Positions 25,150-36,413 of a stretch of DNA of 64,000 nucleotides are shown in pieces; position 1 is the first letter of the stretch, and each line of letters opens with the position of its first letter. The position numbers and the translations under genes are program-made. The notes under the pieces are model-generated. The model saw only the letters and a program-made list of their open reading frames with translations. It searched no databases and was not told the DNA's origin. The DNA comes from Xylogone sp. PMI_703 (Eukaryota > Ascomycota > Leotiomycetes), in NCBI GenBank assembly GCA_021399445.1, contig JAJTUQ010000003.1, positions 7,750,001 to 7,814,000 on the forward strand, in the 5' to 3' direction.

Positions 25150-27508
25150 TCATACAATTGTCACAACGTGCTGTGAGCTACCTGACATCCAATCTAGCTC
25201 ATACAGTGTAAGATACCCGCTAGACGGCCTTACAATACCAACTCGTTGATATTCCCCGTCAATTCTAGTACATCTCAAAACTAGGCAGACGTTCTGGTGG
25301 ATTTGAAGCAAAGTGAGCTCATCATTTTCCAAAACTGCGTATGGACCGCTACTTAAAACGTAATCTGCGAAAAACGGTAGCTCTAAGGTATACCAAGTGT
25401 TTGAGCTACACTTGCGGGAGTCGCGTGCCCTTATGCGCAATTGATATCTCAAAGGGTCATGTGTATCAACATGAATCGATTTAGCTGATCCATACTGGTT
25501 GACGTATAGCAACTTCGCGTGGCATGTGTATCCTCTAATTCTCAGGCGGCTTGAGGTCACTTCGCCGAAAGGATTCTCCCCTGCAAGAGTTATGTAGCAC
25601 TCTGTTTGTAAATCCAGTGGTCTTTGCCGATTAGCAGCTTGCTCTTGCAGCCGCCATTGAAGGGCCTGCCTAGCTTCGTTTCGCTCGAACCATGTCTCCA
25701 GAGTGTGTATATTATGTCGAAGAGCGTCAATCGAATCGTCCTCAAATTGATTATCCAGATCATTCCAGTATGCAACAGGACCATCTACTGAAGCCCAGGA
25801 CCATGACGGACCGGTATATTTTATGGGCCTTCCGTACCTGAGCTCCAGGAGCGGAACTCTCCATAAAAGATCGCTAGTAATTGTGTTGAGCCATAAGCCA
25901 CAAGAGTATGTGCCCAATATCGAAGATGCCCTCGTTGCTAGACCTGACAGTGCGGGTAAGCGGTCGGTCTCTTTAGACAACTTCAGGGAGGTGTACTGCT
26001 CCACAATGTTGTGCCACTGGTCCGAAACATACTCCAAATATGATGGTGCCTTTTCTACAACAATAGGCTTTTCCTGAGAATGAATTAAGTGCTTCGGCCC
26101 GTCCAAGTGATCAAGATCTGAAACCAACGGGTTTTGACTTAATCTCTTGGTTCTAAGTGAGCTTATGGTGAATGTCTGAACCTATGCTCCATAGAGTGGC
26201 TTCTTCCTAATGTATGATTAGAGTCTAACCTTCTCCTCTTAGTGCGCTCTATCAATGAGCTCAGCTTCTTTTTGGGATGAACCCAGATGCGAAATCTTCT
26301 GCAATATCTTCCAAAGGCCATTTCTGCGTTTGACTTGGAAGCTGTTCGCTCAAATATGTGTAGCCGTTCCAATGGCTCACAATCAGCTAGAATCCCACCA
26401 CATTCGCAGGTTAAGTTCCCCAAACATTCCCGGACTAGTTCCTGAGAACAGAAATGCAGGGTTCTTGGTGACAAGTACCGTTCTTGCAAGACCCAACCAC
26501 GTGTAAGCAACGGGAAGGCGCGCATTGAGGCATCCGTAGACCGAGTTCGCCAGTTCACGGACCATTACACTGTGATCTTCATTCTTTGGATATAGCTGAA
26601 CTTCTTTGGCTAACTTGCGTTTCGCAGAAAAGCACCCCTCGCTCCCATTATTAGATGCAGTCGCTGCGAGGGTGAGATATGCGTTCTCGTAAACATTTGC
26701 CATTTTCGAGGACTCGACTTCCCAATCCTTGGTATCTTTCTGTATGATGCATAATGAATCAATCCAAAGATGATGGACCTCAAGTGCTAGAGTAAAGGTA
26801 ATGGCATCTCGGAAAGTGGTCGGCAACGCTTCCCACGGCACACCTTGCTGATACTCCTTGATATTCTCAGGTGTCGTGGTGCATGTAGGAGAAGAACCCC
26901 AGCAGTGAGAAAGCGCAATGTAACGGCCTCTCTTATTCTTGTGTTCACAAAGCTTGACACATACATCTCCATTATTTAGTCTTTTGAGGTACAAGGTTCT
27001 CTTGGGAAGCAGTGGCTCATGCGTGATCGCGCACGAGGGATGCCGACCAAGACATTCTTCGAGAACGCATTTGACCCATTGTAATCCATTCGACAGCACA
27101 GGATAGTCAGTCACAGAAGATCTTCTCCAAATGGCCTCCCAGTATGACTTCTGATCTAAGGCTTAGATCAGCCAGTAATTCGGGCTAGGTTGCGAGGAAC
27201 CTCCCTACAGTACCGTAGTTATGAGGAGGTTTGAATAGACTCTCTATCAAAAAGAATATGAAATAACTGATAGTCAACCTACCTCCAGTATGGTAGAACT
27301 CTAGCACAAGCTTCGATCTGTCTGTGTGAAAGTACACTTCAACCGTCATACTGTCGCCTCTGTTCGATAACGCGTACACATATACACGTGATACATCCCT
27401 TTCTAAAGACCAGGACGCATCTTCGAAACGTCGAATCCCCTCAACGATGAAAGAGCATGAATCGCATGAGCTAAGCCTTTCCGCAGTGAGAAGTTGTTCA
27501 GCGGTCAT
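25150..27508 (-). pseudogene. HET-domain (heterokaryon incompatibility) gene, frameshifted
   Basis: Minus-strand pieces line up as one HET protein. The N-terminal exon (ATG at 27508; LSSCDSCSFIVEGIRRF) ends at 27283 and splices to 27155, giving GDQKSYWEAIWRR and then the HET domain: YIALSHCWG, LWIDSLCIIQ, MANVYENAYLTLAATAS. Between about 26560 and 26500 the reading frame changes by one base. VMVRELAN is in one frame, while the expected continuation (FPLLTRGWVLQERYLSPRTL) is in another, and no GT..AG pair fits between them. A further frame change occurs near 26200-26160 before the C-terminal part (LKLSKETDRLPALSGLA..YTGPSWSWASVDG); this one could be an intron. HET proteins trigger cell death after fusion of incompatible hyphae. 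I call it a pseudogene, though a sequencing error could mimic the first break. Confidence 0.75.
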
Positions 27509-27550
27509 CTCAGCCGCCAGCCTCGGATCGTATACATCTTTTTTTCTCAA

Positions 27551-27987
27551 ATCGTAGCAAAGGCCACATCACGCCATAGCATTGATATCAAAGTGTACAC
27601 GAACGGAGCGAAGGAGTTTCTTTAGTATATAGTCCAACGAGTACCAGTTAGAAGACTTCTGGAGAATTAGTACTTGGTCGTATGTCAGCCTACTATAATA
27701 ATAAGGAAACGAGGCTACGGGCAATTCCAGGTTTATGTCAGGCAGCAGTGAAACCGGGCACGTGGTCATATCGCTGGTATCATGAAGTAACAATACATTA
27801 TGCTTACAGTCCATAGGTAAGAACACCGTCCTTTCCACATTCATAACCTCAATCCAGTCAAACGCCAAACCCTCCGCTCGCCAAGTTCTCCAGAACTTTG
27901 TCCTAACCGAGACGCCGTGGTAAAGCCATGCTCATTTTCATTATAAGGAGTATAACTAGAAGAAAATATGGATTCACGCCATATCTC
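27551..27987 (-). other. Orphan reading frame upstream of the HET gene
   Basis: A minus-strand frame ending at 27569 and open to about 27890 reads FWRTWRAEGLAFDWIEV and then about 85 protein-like residues with aromatic and Leu content, but without a start and without a family I recognise. It may be the 3' remnant of another gene or the real 5' part of the HET locus. The rest is the GCN5 3' flank. Confidence 0.3.
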
Positions 27988-29304
27988 TTAAGGTTCAAGA
28001 TGTGACCATTCCGGAATCTGTTTGATCTGCTGCCACATATACTTCTCTAGTTTGTTTGCGCTCTTAGCATATGGCGTAGTCTCATTATTGTATTTCCTGC
28101 AGTTGTCAAATATTAACTTGGCATCTTTGATAAAATCTTCTGGAGTGATATAAGCATCTGCCTCTAGTTTCATCTCCATAGTACTGAGATCCATCGGCTC
28201 TTTGATAACTTCATAGTAGTCTGCAACATCATCCTTGTTAACTGGAACCAGGAACGGCCAGGAACTAGGGTGGTTTTGCATATCGTTTAGTAAGTGGAGG
28301 AGCTGGTTGTAATTCTGTCCATGGCGAGGTTGCCGTGCCAAGGCATCCATATCAGGAGACCAACCCGAGGCTCGGATCGGCTCAATCTCCATAGGATCTA
28401 TTTTGCAGATACCGTTTTTCCATTGCTTTGGCGGCTGGTGAATAACATGGCTCTTTGAGAATGCTCGAATTTTCGCGTGCACCGTTTCTTTCTGTTTGAG
28501 CAACATGCGGCCCTGCTCAAGATAACGTACTCTAGGTAGCATACTACATTGCATTATAGTACCACCTTCATAATCTTTGATATATCCCATCCATACGGGC
28601 TTCTCCAGCGTAATCTCCTTGGTGAATCCTTGCTTCTTGAAATACCCAATAGCATAGTTATCGGCGTAGGTGAGGAAATGCATCACATCTGAAGTTGCCT
28701 TCACGTAATCCTTGAGATGTGACATAAGATGAGCTCCGTAACCCTTGACTTGTTGGTCTGATGAGATCGCACAGAAGACGATCTCAGCAAATTTTCTGCC
28801 CTTGAAAGGGCGGTAGGTGATTCCTCCAACTACTTCCAACGGCTTCTTCACGATTGCCATTGATAAATGTGTTCGGTCGTATACAAGTCGAGCAATGTAG
28901 TCCTTGGGCATTTTCGGTAATTGTTTTTGAAATATACATTTCAGGCCGGTAAGGATTATAAGGCTCTCTCGTTGGTTATCATTATTAACGACTCTGAACT
29001 CTATCTCCCCATTGCGCTCTTCAATGACGGCAGGCTATATAATAAGATTAGTAGATGTTCGCCACATGCGAGAAACATTTAAGCATACCTTCTCTGGGAA
29101 GGGGATATGGGCAACGCCATTTGTTTTAGCCTCTTCTGGTTCTGGGGAGTGGCTATGCGAGCTCTTTATCCGCTTCGAGTCCAATGGCGAGGCTGGATCA
29201 TCCGTAGCCTTGCGCTTCGCTGGGTGATAGGAATTAGCAGAACCTCTTACAGTGAGGAGAGAATACAGATACTAACAACTTTCTTTGTCCTTGATAGGAG
29301 CCAT
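27988..29304 (-). CDS. gcn5: Histone acetyltransferase Gcn5 (SAGA/ADA catalytic subunit)
   Basis: Three exons, complement(27988..29034, 29089..29219, 29277..29304), 401 aa. Introns are 57 and 54 nt. The 28-nt first exon gives [17 protein letters not shown]. The GNAT HAT domain begins near [15 protein letters not shown] and includes [20 protein letters not shown], the acetyl-CoA loop [11 protein letters not shown] and the family [19 protein letters not shown] bromodomain follows ([20 protein letters not shown]; Asn of [11 protein letters not shown]), reading acetyl-lysine. Gcn5 acetylates histone H3 in SAGA and ADA complexes with Ngg1/Ada3, which is also encoded in this window. It is divergent from OST5. 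Length is typical. Confidence 0.96.
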
Positions 29305-30018
29305 ACTTGCAAAATGCCTTGACCAGTGTGCTTTATGCGATTATGTTGATGATATCGCTATACAGAAAGCACCGCAATAATAAGGGGGCGAACGAACATC
29401 GATGATATTGCCGACGCGTGAAGTGATATGAGTGGTAAGATCAAACAATGCAGCACAAGCGACCTCAAACTTTATCCTCCCTAGATATGTCTCGCAATCT
29501 TGAGCAATTTAAATGGCTATTATATCGGAGGCGATTTATTGTGGGGTATCCTCGGGTCGCGGAAAGTATGGGGTGTACATGAATGCGATCGAGCTTGAAC
29601 GAGCGTAAATATGTCCGAGGTAATAATGTGCGTGAGTTGTGGATGTTTAACTCCCAAGCCGAATGTTTGGCGCGTTGTCCAGCTATGCTCAGGCTCTCTA
29701 CGATGACGAGCAAGCAGTATGTGTTGTCCAACACTGTATATGATCGAGATCGAAGGTTGAGGAAGTGTAATGCGGGGATATGGTTTATCCGTTCCCCGGA
29801 TTAGCTCTGAGCTTAAATTATCGATTAGTTCCAAATTTGGCGCTAGTCTATTTTTGGCGTCATGCCAGATTGCTCTGAGCTTCTTCGTTAACTGCAGCTC
29901 GGGTTAGAGCTTGGTATGACAAGTAGGACTTTTAACGAAAGTTTCTTCCGAAAGCACCTATAATAATTCAGGCAATTCGGTCTCTCTCCTCGCTGGTATT
30001 CCCCAGTACTCGAAGCTT
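29305..30018. promoter_or_regulatory. Divergent promoter region GCN5/OST5
   Basis: 714 bp between divergent starts. The overlapping short frames at 29465-29834 on both strands have no family resemblance. No specific site is recognised. Confidence 0.4.
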
Positions 30019-30374
30019 ATGGACTCATCACTATCTCAAGTGTGGGAGAGTGCCTCGGGCAACCCATTTAGACCAACCATTGGAAAGGACAGTCAGTTCT
30101 CTGTCGGGCTATCGTTGTTGGTAATTGGTATACTTCTCACTGGATTCTTCGGTCTGAGTATGTTTACAGAACGCAACCCTCCATAATCGCTTTCATTATT
30201 AATTTAATTACAGACCCGAAACTGATCAACGTTCCTCTCGTTGGCGTTCCTGCTTCGTTAGCCATTGCGTATGTAATTCTAGAGCCTAGCTCTTAATCAA
30301 GAAACATTTCTGACTTTAACGCATCTAGATTTGGGGCCGTATATATGATCTGCGCAGTTGGCGTTTATGTATAA
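30019..30374 (+). CDS. ost5: Oligosaccharyltransferase subunit Ost5 (TMEM258 family)
   Basis: Three tiny exons, 30019..30157, 30214..30268 and 30329..30374, 79 aa. The spliced product begins MDSSLSQVWESASGNPFRPT and has two transmembrane helices (VGLSLLVIGILLTGFFGL and SLAIAFGAVYMICAVGVYV), ending in the VYV terminus shared by yeast Ost5 and human TMEM258. Introns are 56 and 60 nt with GTATGT donors. It is a small structural subunit of the ER oligosaccharyltransferase that N-glycosylates nascent proteins. No exon is longer than 46 codons, so it escapes ORF calling. It precedes RAD1 on the same strand by 292 bp. Confidence 0.9.
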
Positions 30375-30666
30375 GATACCCTCGAATATACAAATTTACC
30401 ATTCCTGACGAAGACTCATATCTACTTTCCGCATTTCATTGTACAATAGCAGGAGGCATATATAAAAAGGCTACAGAACAGAAATAAAAAAAGCTTTGAA
30501 GAACAATTCCACTAGATTTAAGCCAGAACCCCCCCACCCAGATAAAGAGAGATAGAGAGAGGGGCAATTGTTACGAAAAGGCCCAAAGTCTAGATTAGAT
30601 TAGGGGAATAATAATCTAGCATAGCAACTAGCAATCACTACACAAGGCCGAGTACCTATTTTCCCA

Positions 30667-31812
30667 ATGTCTCAAGTCCAAGACATCGATGTTCCATCGA
30701 TCCTCAAGACCGTCTCCAGCTCCGGCCGAACCCTATTTCAACTCCTTAATTGCATCCGCTTCGCCCCGAAAGTACACGTCCAAATCAGCAATGAAGGCAT
30801 TCGCTTCGCAGTAGAAGAATCACGGGCGATGCAAGGTGAGTCTCTGAGAAAACGAGCACGGAATCGCCTTCCATCTTGACCAAAACTGCCAAAGCATATT
30901 AACATCTATACTAACAATCTCCCACCAGGTATTGTCTTCCTAGACAAGTCTCTCTTCACAACCTACGAATGCACCCTGCCAACCATATCCGCCCAGTCCG
31001 CAGAAGAAGACTACGACACCCCGCCCGACCTTCCTAACTTCCAAATTTCCCTTCCCGCCCTGCTCGAGACTCTCCAGATTTTCAACGCAGCTGAGGCAGC
31101 GAACCCAGGCCGCATCTCGAACCCCTCTGCAAACGATTACACATCCAATATCCGTCCAGGTCGCTCAAACGCCTTCAATCCTCAATCCTTAGGAATATCG
31201 GGCGTCTGCCGTCTCTCCTACCCATCGCTAGGCTCTCCCTTCGGTATCATCCTAGAGGAAACCGGCGTGACAACCACATGTAGCCTGCACACCTACGAGC
31301 CGGAATACGCCGACGAGATCCCCTTCTCCCGTGATGCCCTCCGTGTGAAAATCATCATGCAATCCCGATGGCTGTTCGATGCCATCTCCGAGTTATCCTC
31401 TTTGTCACCAACAACGCTCGATATCACAGCATATCCTCGCTCGCCGTACCTGAGTCTGAGTGCTTCGGGACCTTTGGGAAGCGCTAGTGTGGATTTTGCC
31501 AAGGGCAGGGATCTCCTGGAGACGTTTTCGGTGGGTGAGAAGTGGGGGCAGAGTTATAAGTTTGAGCATGTACGTGCTGCTGGGGAGGCGATGAAGCTGG
31601 CGAGTAAAGTTAGTGTGAGAGGGGATGAGCAGGGGGTTTTGAGCTGTCAGTTTATGATTGAAATAGAGGGCGGAGGAATTAGTTTTGTGGATTTTAGATT
31701 CGTGCCGTTTTTAAGTGAGAGCGATGAGGAGGGCGAAGAAGAGGGCGAGGAGGAGTATGAGGAAGATGAATCTGGAGATGGACACGAAGAGGATAATGAT
31801 ATGTCACTTTAA
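30667..31812 (+). CDS. rad1: DNA-damage checkpoint clamp subunit Rad1 (9-1-1 complex)
   Basis: Two exons, 30667..30835 and 30929..31812, 350 aa. The 93-nt intron (GTGAGT..CCACCAG) splits Gly57 and joins AVEESRAMQ to GIVFLDKSLFTTY. The PCNA-like fold signature of Rad1 is clear: LFQLLNCIRFAPKVHVQISN near the start, then SLGSPFGIILEETGVTTTCS and, late, FMIEIEGGGISFVDFRFVP. Rad1 forms the Rad9-Hus1-Rad1 ring loaded at damaged DNA to activate checkpoint kinases. The C-terminus is a run of Glu/Asp/Gly typical of fungal Rad1 proteins. The start context is plain, and ATG 30667 is the first in frame. Codon use is C-rich in the middle and changes to G-rich after about 31490 within the same exon. Confidence 0.92.
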
Positions 31813-32496
31813 GGAAGTTGTTATGTGTAATTTCGTATATTATCATTTGAGGATCTACCTGCTTCAAGGGCTGCTGAGCCCATAAAAGTGCTACTAGAAG
31901 TTTCCCCAACAGATGGCAACGATCCTCTTTCGTATGGGCTTGCCTCAGCGATGCTATTTCAAACTCGAAAAGAGCAAAACTGCAATGCATCTTTGTGGTG
32001 TTGATGTTTCACGCAATGCTCCTCGCCAAAAATGCGTGCAAACTTCCTCGCTATATCTGCATGTTTATAGAACACGCATTTCTTCACCCGGTCCTCTAGG
32101 AAAGGGTATCTAAATCAAGCCTCAAAAAGAAAGAAGCTGAGCCAAAGAGAAAAGGGAAAGGTGGGGAAAACGCCGATATTGTGGCATGCTCGCTGTAAAA
32201 TGGACAGATCCCAACCCCAAAATACCCCAAACTTCCTACTATCCTCCCAAAAAAACCAATTATGCTGCACAAAACGGACAAATGAAAGATTCAAAAGACG
32301 CTTTGGAGTAAGGATTCGATCGCAGAAAAAGTGCAGCGATCGACGCTATGCTGGGAATTACGCAAAAAAATGCCTAGAACTCAAATGCCCGCTCTCAAAA
32401 GGGGTGAAGATGAAAGTCGAGGCCTCGGTCCAGCCAAAGCAAAAGTGGATTCTCGAGCTTTCGTCAAGTTATATCCAAAATGTCTCCAGTTGTCCC
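31813..32496. other. Intergenic between convergent RAD1 and an unnamed gene
   Basis: 684 bp; A-rich 3' flanks of two convergent genes. Frames of 61-117 codons overlap each other on both strands and look random. Nothing is assigned. Confidence 0.45.
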
Positions 32497-33666
32497 TCAC
32501 GAGTCATTCGATGAAGAATGTTGCCAAGGGCTCGGAGGTCGCGCCGCTCTTCGAATATATCCAACAGATCCAGTAGATGGTCTGAGAAAAGGACGCGTGC
32601 CATGTGCCAAAGATGCATTGCTCGGTGCGGTTGATGCACTTGACATAGTATTGTTATGAATAACGGGCACGCCTGGCCGACGGTCTGAGACAGGCGTCCG
32701 TGGGTATGGTATGGCACCAAAGAGACGTTGTTCATTGGCCACTTCAGGGCCGCGTGGAGGTCGACTTAAGATGGAATCTAAAGTAGAAGGAGATATTACT
32801 GGGCGGCCTGCTGCGCGGCTTTGAGATCTTCTTTCACTCGCTTCGATGTTCTGTCTGACCATGTCATGCAGGAAATCGGGTATCTGCTGCCATTGTCCTA
32901 GCCGTGCAGCATTCAGGACTCGTGGATGTAAAGGGAAGGTTTCTGTAGCGGGCCGAGTGCCTGGCAAGTTTGCGTTTGGAGATAGTCGTAGATCGGGTGC
33001 AATGAGAGGCAGTCCACCGGCCTCAGCAGCTTCCTTCAGCCATTGTTCCCATTCTTCATCCATAACTGTGCCTACGTTTCCAGCTTCTCGCTGTGCAACT
33101 GCTGCTCTTAACCTCTCATTCAACTCAATCCCTACGCTATTCAGCTCAGCATCACTCTCCTCGCCATCATCGACGCCTTGCAAATCGTCATCTGCCTCGC
33201 TGGCTCCCTGCATGCCCTCCAGATCTTCAACATCAGCAGACGCGGTGGACCGAACAGCGGCGTTTCGCAGTTCGGGCTCCACCCAGTCCGAGATATCATC
33301 CGCCGTGGTGTCTCTTATAACGATTCCTTGTTCTTTCTCAAACCGCTCCTTGGCCCATCTTGTTCCCTCCCATTTAGTCAAGCCAGCAATTTCGCTGTCT
33401 GTGAGTCCCAAGTTGTCAAAAGCGCGGAACAGCCGTCGGTGCCACGTATACCGTGATAGCCGAACGCGATGTGGTCTGTAAGAATAGTCTAGACCTGGGT
33501 ATTTTGCTTCTTGCGAGGAGAGATGGCCGTAGAATGACTGAGTCTCCAGCCGTACTTCGGGAACTAACTGGCGCTGGAGAAGAGCCTGGAAGTTTTGAGG
33601 GTCGGTCGATTTTGGCTTGGGAAACATGCACTCGTAGACGAGCTGATCAATGGGTGGGCACTTCAT
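32497..33666 (-). CDS. Unnamed conserved fungal protein
   Basis: Coding exon of 389 aa from ATG 33666. An apparent 5' UTR intron (donor GTGAGT near 33743, acceptor TCAAG at 33667) ends immediately before this ATG. Using the upstream coding frame would shift the phase, so ATG 33666 is preferred over the longer open frame to 33762. The N-terminal 140 residues look folded and conserved (CPPIDQLVYECMFPKP; YRPHRVRLSRYTWHRRLFRA; LTKWEGTRWAKERFEKEQGI). The middle is acidic and the C-terminal third is Pro/Ser/Arg-rich and probably disordered. No catalytic motif, membrane segment or targeting signal is seen and I give no function. It is convergent with RAD1. A 211-codon antisense frame over its middle is a shadow. 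Confidence 0.8.
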   Translation of the reverse strand: MKCPPIDQLVYECMFPKPKSTDPQNFQALLQRQLVPEVRLETQSFYGHLSSQEAKYPGLDYSYRPHRVRLSRYTWHRRLFRAFDNLGLTDSEIAGLTKWEGTRWAKERFEKEQGIVIRDTTADDISDWVEPELRNAAVRSTASADVEDLEGMQGASEADDDLQGVDDGEESDAELNSVGIELNERLRAAVAQREAGNVGTVMDEEWEQWLKEAAEAGGLPLIAPDLRLSPNANLPGTRPATETFPLHPRVLNAARLGQWQQIPDFLHDMVRQNIEASERRSQSRAAGRPVISPSTLDSILSRPPRGPEVANEQRLFGAIPYPRTPVSDRRPGVPVIHNNTMSSASTAPSNASLAHGTRPFLRPSTGSVGYIRRAARPPSPWQHSSSNDS

Positions 33667-35740
33667 CTTGACAGCTAGGGAATTATTGCAGTCACCAAGT
33701 GCCGTTGAAAGCTGGAGACACCGCTCCCGAAAACTCACCCTCGACGCGGGCCTTTCTCGCAAGAAATAGCCAATTCAGGCGTGTAATCCAATTCTTGGCA
33801 GTGCAGCTAATCACAGGAGCAGATCTAGCTAGGGGCGCTGGAGCTATGCCCTGAGTGAGCTGTGCCGCTGTTGGTCGTTGGTTGGTGTGGGTGTTGGTGA
33901 TGATTGAGAGGTCTAGGTCTCGGTCTGCTCTGTGACGGCCGCTCCTGATTCTTATACGGCACAGGAAATCCAATAATTACACAGATCGACAGGGGAGAAT
34001 GATTGTAGGATGACAGAAAACCGCCGAAACCTTGGAAGATATTTGTTATTTCGTGGAACGGTTAGGTGAGGAAAGCAGGCAAAGTCAACGCAGCACGCAG
34101 GGTAGCTTAGTATGCCAGCTGCATTCCCTCTTGAGCGTCCGGACCTGCGTGAAAGAAACAAGCGGCAGAGGAAAGAGCGTGCGCAGAAATCTTACCGTGC
34201 CGGCGAGGTAGGACGAATGATGAAGCAGTAAATGAGCCTTTTTCCTGAGCTTGGTGCAGGAACGTTTGGAAGAAGGAAAGACGCGCAGGAGAGGCAGAAG
34301 CAGTCTGCGTGGCAGGAGATGAAAGAGTAGGTCTGGGAATCCCGGGACGGAGAATATATAAATAAAGGTGGATAGCTCCCTGGCACAATTACAGTACACT
34401 GACTGCCGGTTGGTTTCGCCCAATAAAACCGGGGCTCAAGCCATCAATCAATCAAACAGCTCTTTGCCTGCGTCAAGTCCCAAAGGTGGAGAAGCTTTCG
34501 ACTCTGGGGTTTTCTCTTGTCGTAGCACGCTTTCGCTCCTTTACCCGTCCGGTCGTACTCAAGTACTGCACCACGTTAGGTACGGTAGTGCTGTAATTAT
34601 CGATTGAGCTAGTGAGACAAGACCAGAATCGCCCCGATCGATCGCTTGGGTTTGCGATTTTCAGAAAGATGCTCAGGGGCGTAGGGCTCGTTTCTTTTTC
34701 TTTTTCTCACCCTGAGATGTCTTCGCTCAGCAGCGTGCTCTTGGTGACGTCGAGGGCTCGGAGTGGCCAGTCAGTCTTTGAACCAGTGTGCTGAGAGGAT
34801 ACGAGGTGTGCTGAAGGAGTGTCCGCCTCTGGCTTCCGGCGGGATTCACTCACGCACTACCTACACACACGAGCAGGCGAGTCGTAAGAGCGAGGTTGGG
34901 TGAGAGTACACACACCACACCAGCACACAAGAGAAGGAGAGGCAAAAGGAAAAAAAAGGAATCGCGATGGCAAGAGGCAAACAGCAAGACCCGTGGAGGA
35001 GCACGAGGACGAGCAGCAGGCGGGAGACGCCTTTATACTTGTTTTAATTAGTGGATGGTTTTGCAGTTACTGTATGTCGTGTCAGTCCGTCAGCTTTGTA
35101 TTTGCCCTAGCTTTCCCATCTCACCACCGACTCCAATCACTGCGATGCTCATCTTCGGCCTCCAGACCCGAGGGCAAGAAAGCAGCAGTACTAGCAGCAG
35201 CAGCAGCAGCCCAAGCAGGAACCGGCTTCTCTCGCGTGCTCTCTCACTCTCACCCAAGGTCTTATCTCAGAATATATTGCGCTACACCCGCCCCAGGCCG
35301 GCTCTTGGGCTGCTGGTGAGAATGCACACGCCCGCCTATTGTTTGCGAGCGCGCGATGGACACGTCGAGTTGCACGTCCTGCCCGAGGGCCCCAAGCCAA
35401 AACGTCCCCAGCGCTGATTGACTGATTTGGACTTGCCTGCCCAGGTCGCAAGCTCCTCGTCAGTCTCCGTTCGCGGATCCCCAGCATGAACAAAAAAATT
35501 GGACAGCTGCTGTGTCCCCAATAAACATCAATCCGTAATTTAAGGGCTGCCATCAGGTCTCTCTGCTGGGGAAGTATCTGCTTTGCCAGATGCCTGATCC
35601 AGCGAGCCCACGGCCTGTGGCGAGCCACAGCATTATTTGGGTGCTTCTCTGTCAATATTTCATTCGCATGCAGGTATTGACTTATCCAGTAATTCATCCT
35701 ATCCGTACTGTCATATCCGAAGTGCTGTGGTACAAGCACC

Positions 35741-35766
35741 GTACCGTGTACCGTGTACCGTGTACA
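35741..35766. repeat. Short tandem repeat, unit GTACCGT
   Basis: Three to four near-perfect copies of the 7-bp unit GTACCGT in tandem, followed by related GTAC sequences up to about 35780. More GTAC-rich sequence (GGTACAGCACGGTACCAG) lies at 35918-35935. Confidence 0.85.
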
Positions 35767-36334
35767 TTGTACCTGTCACTGGCCTAGGCCTGGGAGCTGT
35801 GGAGGGGCAGAGGCAGAGAGCACGTACCGGGAGGTATCGACGTGGCTCCCGGCGGGCTTCGAGAAGACCCGGGCCCAGCAGTCCAGCACTGGATGGGTAC
35901 AGCGCCGGTACAGCAATGGTACAGCACGGTACCAGTACGTACAGAGAAGGTCCAGCAACTAATAATAAGGGCCTAATAAAGCCCGTTTATCATTTTTTAT
36001 TACTGCCAGCCAATCTTCTTCCCGCTGATTTGCTGCCCATCCACAACTTCCTTCAACTCACAGCAAACCACGACAGCCAGCACTCGTCAACACCAAGGCC
36101 TCGATCCCTCGATTCCTCGATCCTCGTGCTCTTTGCGCTGTTCCTCTTCCCTTCTTCCCTCCACGCCAGCTGACTCGACTTGCTGGGCCCATAGAATCCA
36201 CGCCACAGGTCACCGACTGGCCGCATTGCGCTGCTCGACCAATCCGCACACAGAGTCCCCTGTTGGCCATCTTCAGCATTCCAAGTCGCCGCAACCACGA
36301 AGGTGCAGAGTCCCGGTCGGCCTGCAATGTCGCC

Positions 36335-36413
36335 CACCATCACCACTACCACCACCACCACCACCACCGCCGCCGCCGCCGCTATCCTCCTCATCATCAT
36401 CATCGCCGCCCCG
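36335..36413. repeat. Compound triplet microsatellite (ACC/CCG/ATC)
   Basis: About ten ACC/CAC triplets pass into about six CCG/GCC triplets and then TCC and ATC triplets. It would encode poly-Thr, poly-Pro or poly-His depending on frame, which explains several artificial-looking reading frames here. Confidence 0.9.

Noticed and set aside
26160..26210. Second frame change in the HET gene as proof of a second mutation
   Set aside because: A GT..AG intron with a CTAATC branch-like site lies here, so this change may be ordinary splicing. Only the break at about 26500-26560 is used as evidence of a pseudogene.
32846..33481. 211-codon plus frame opposite the unnamed minus-strand gene
   Set aside because: Ser/Cys/Ala-rich antisense shadow; the minus strand has the protein-like reading and a supported start.
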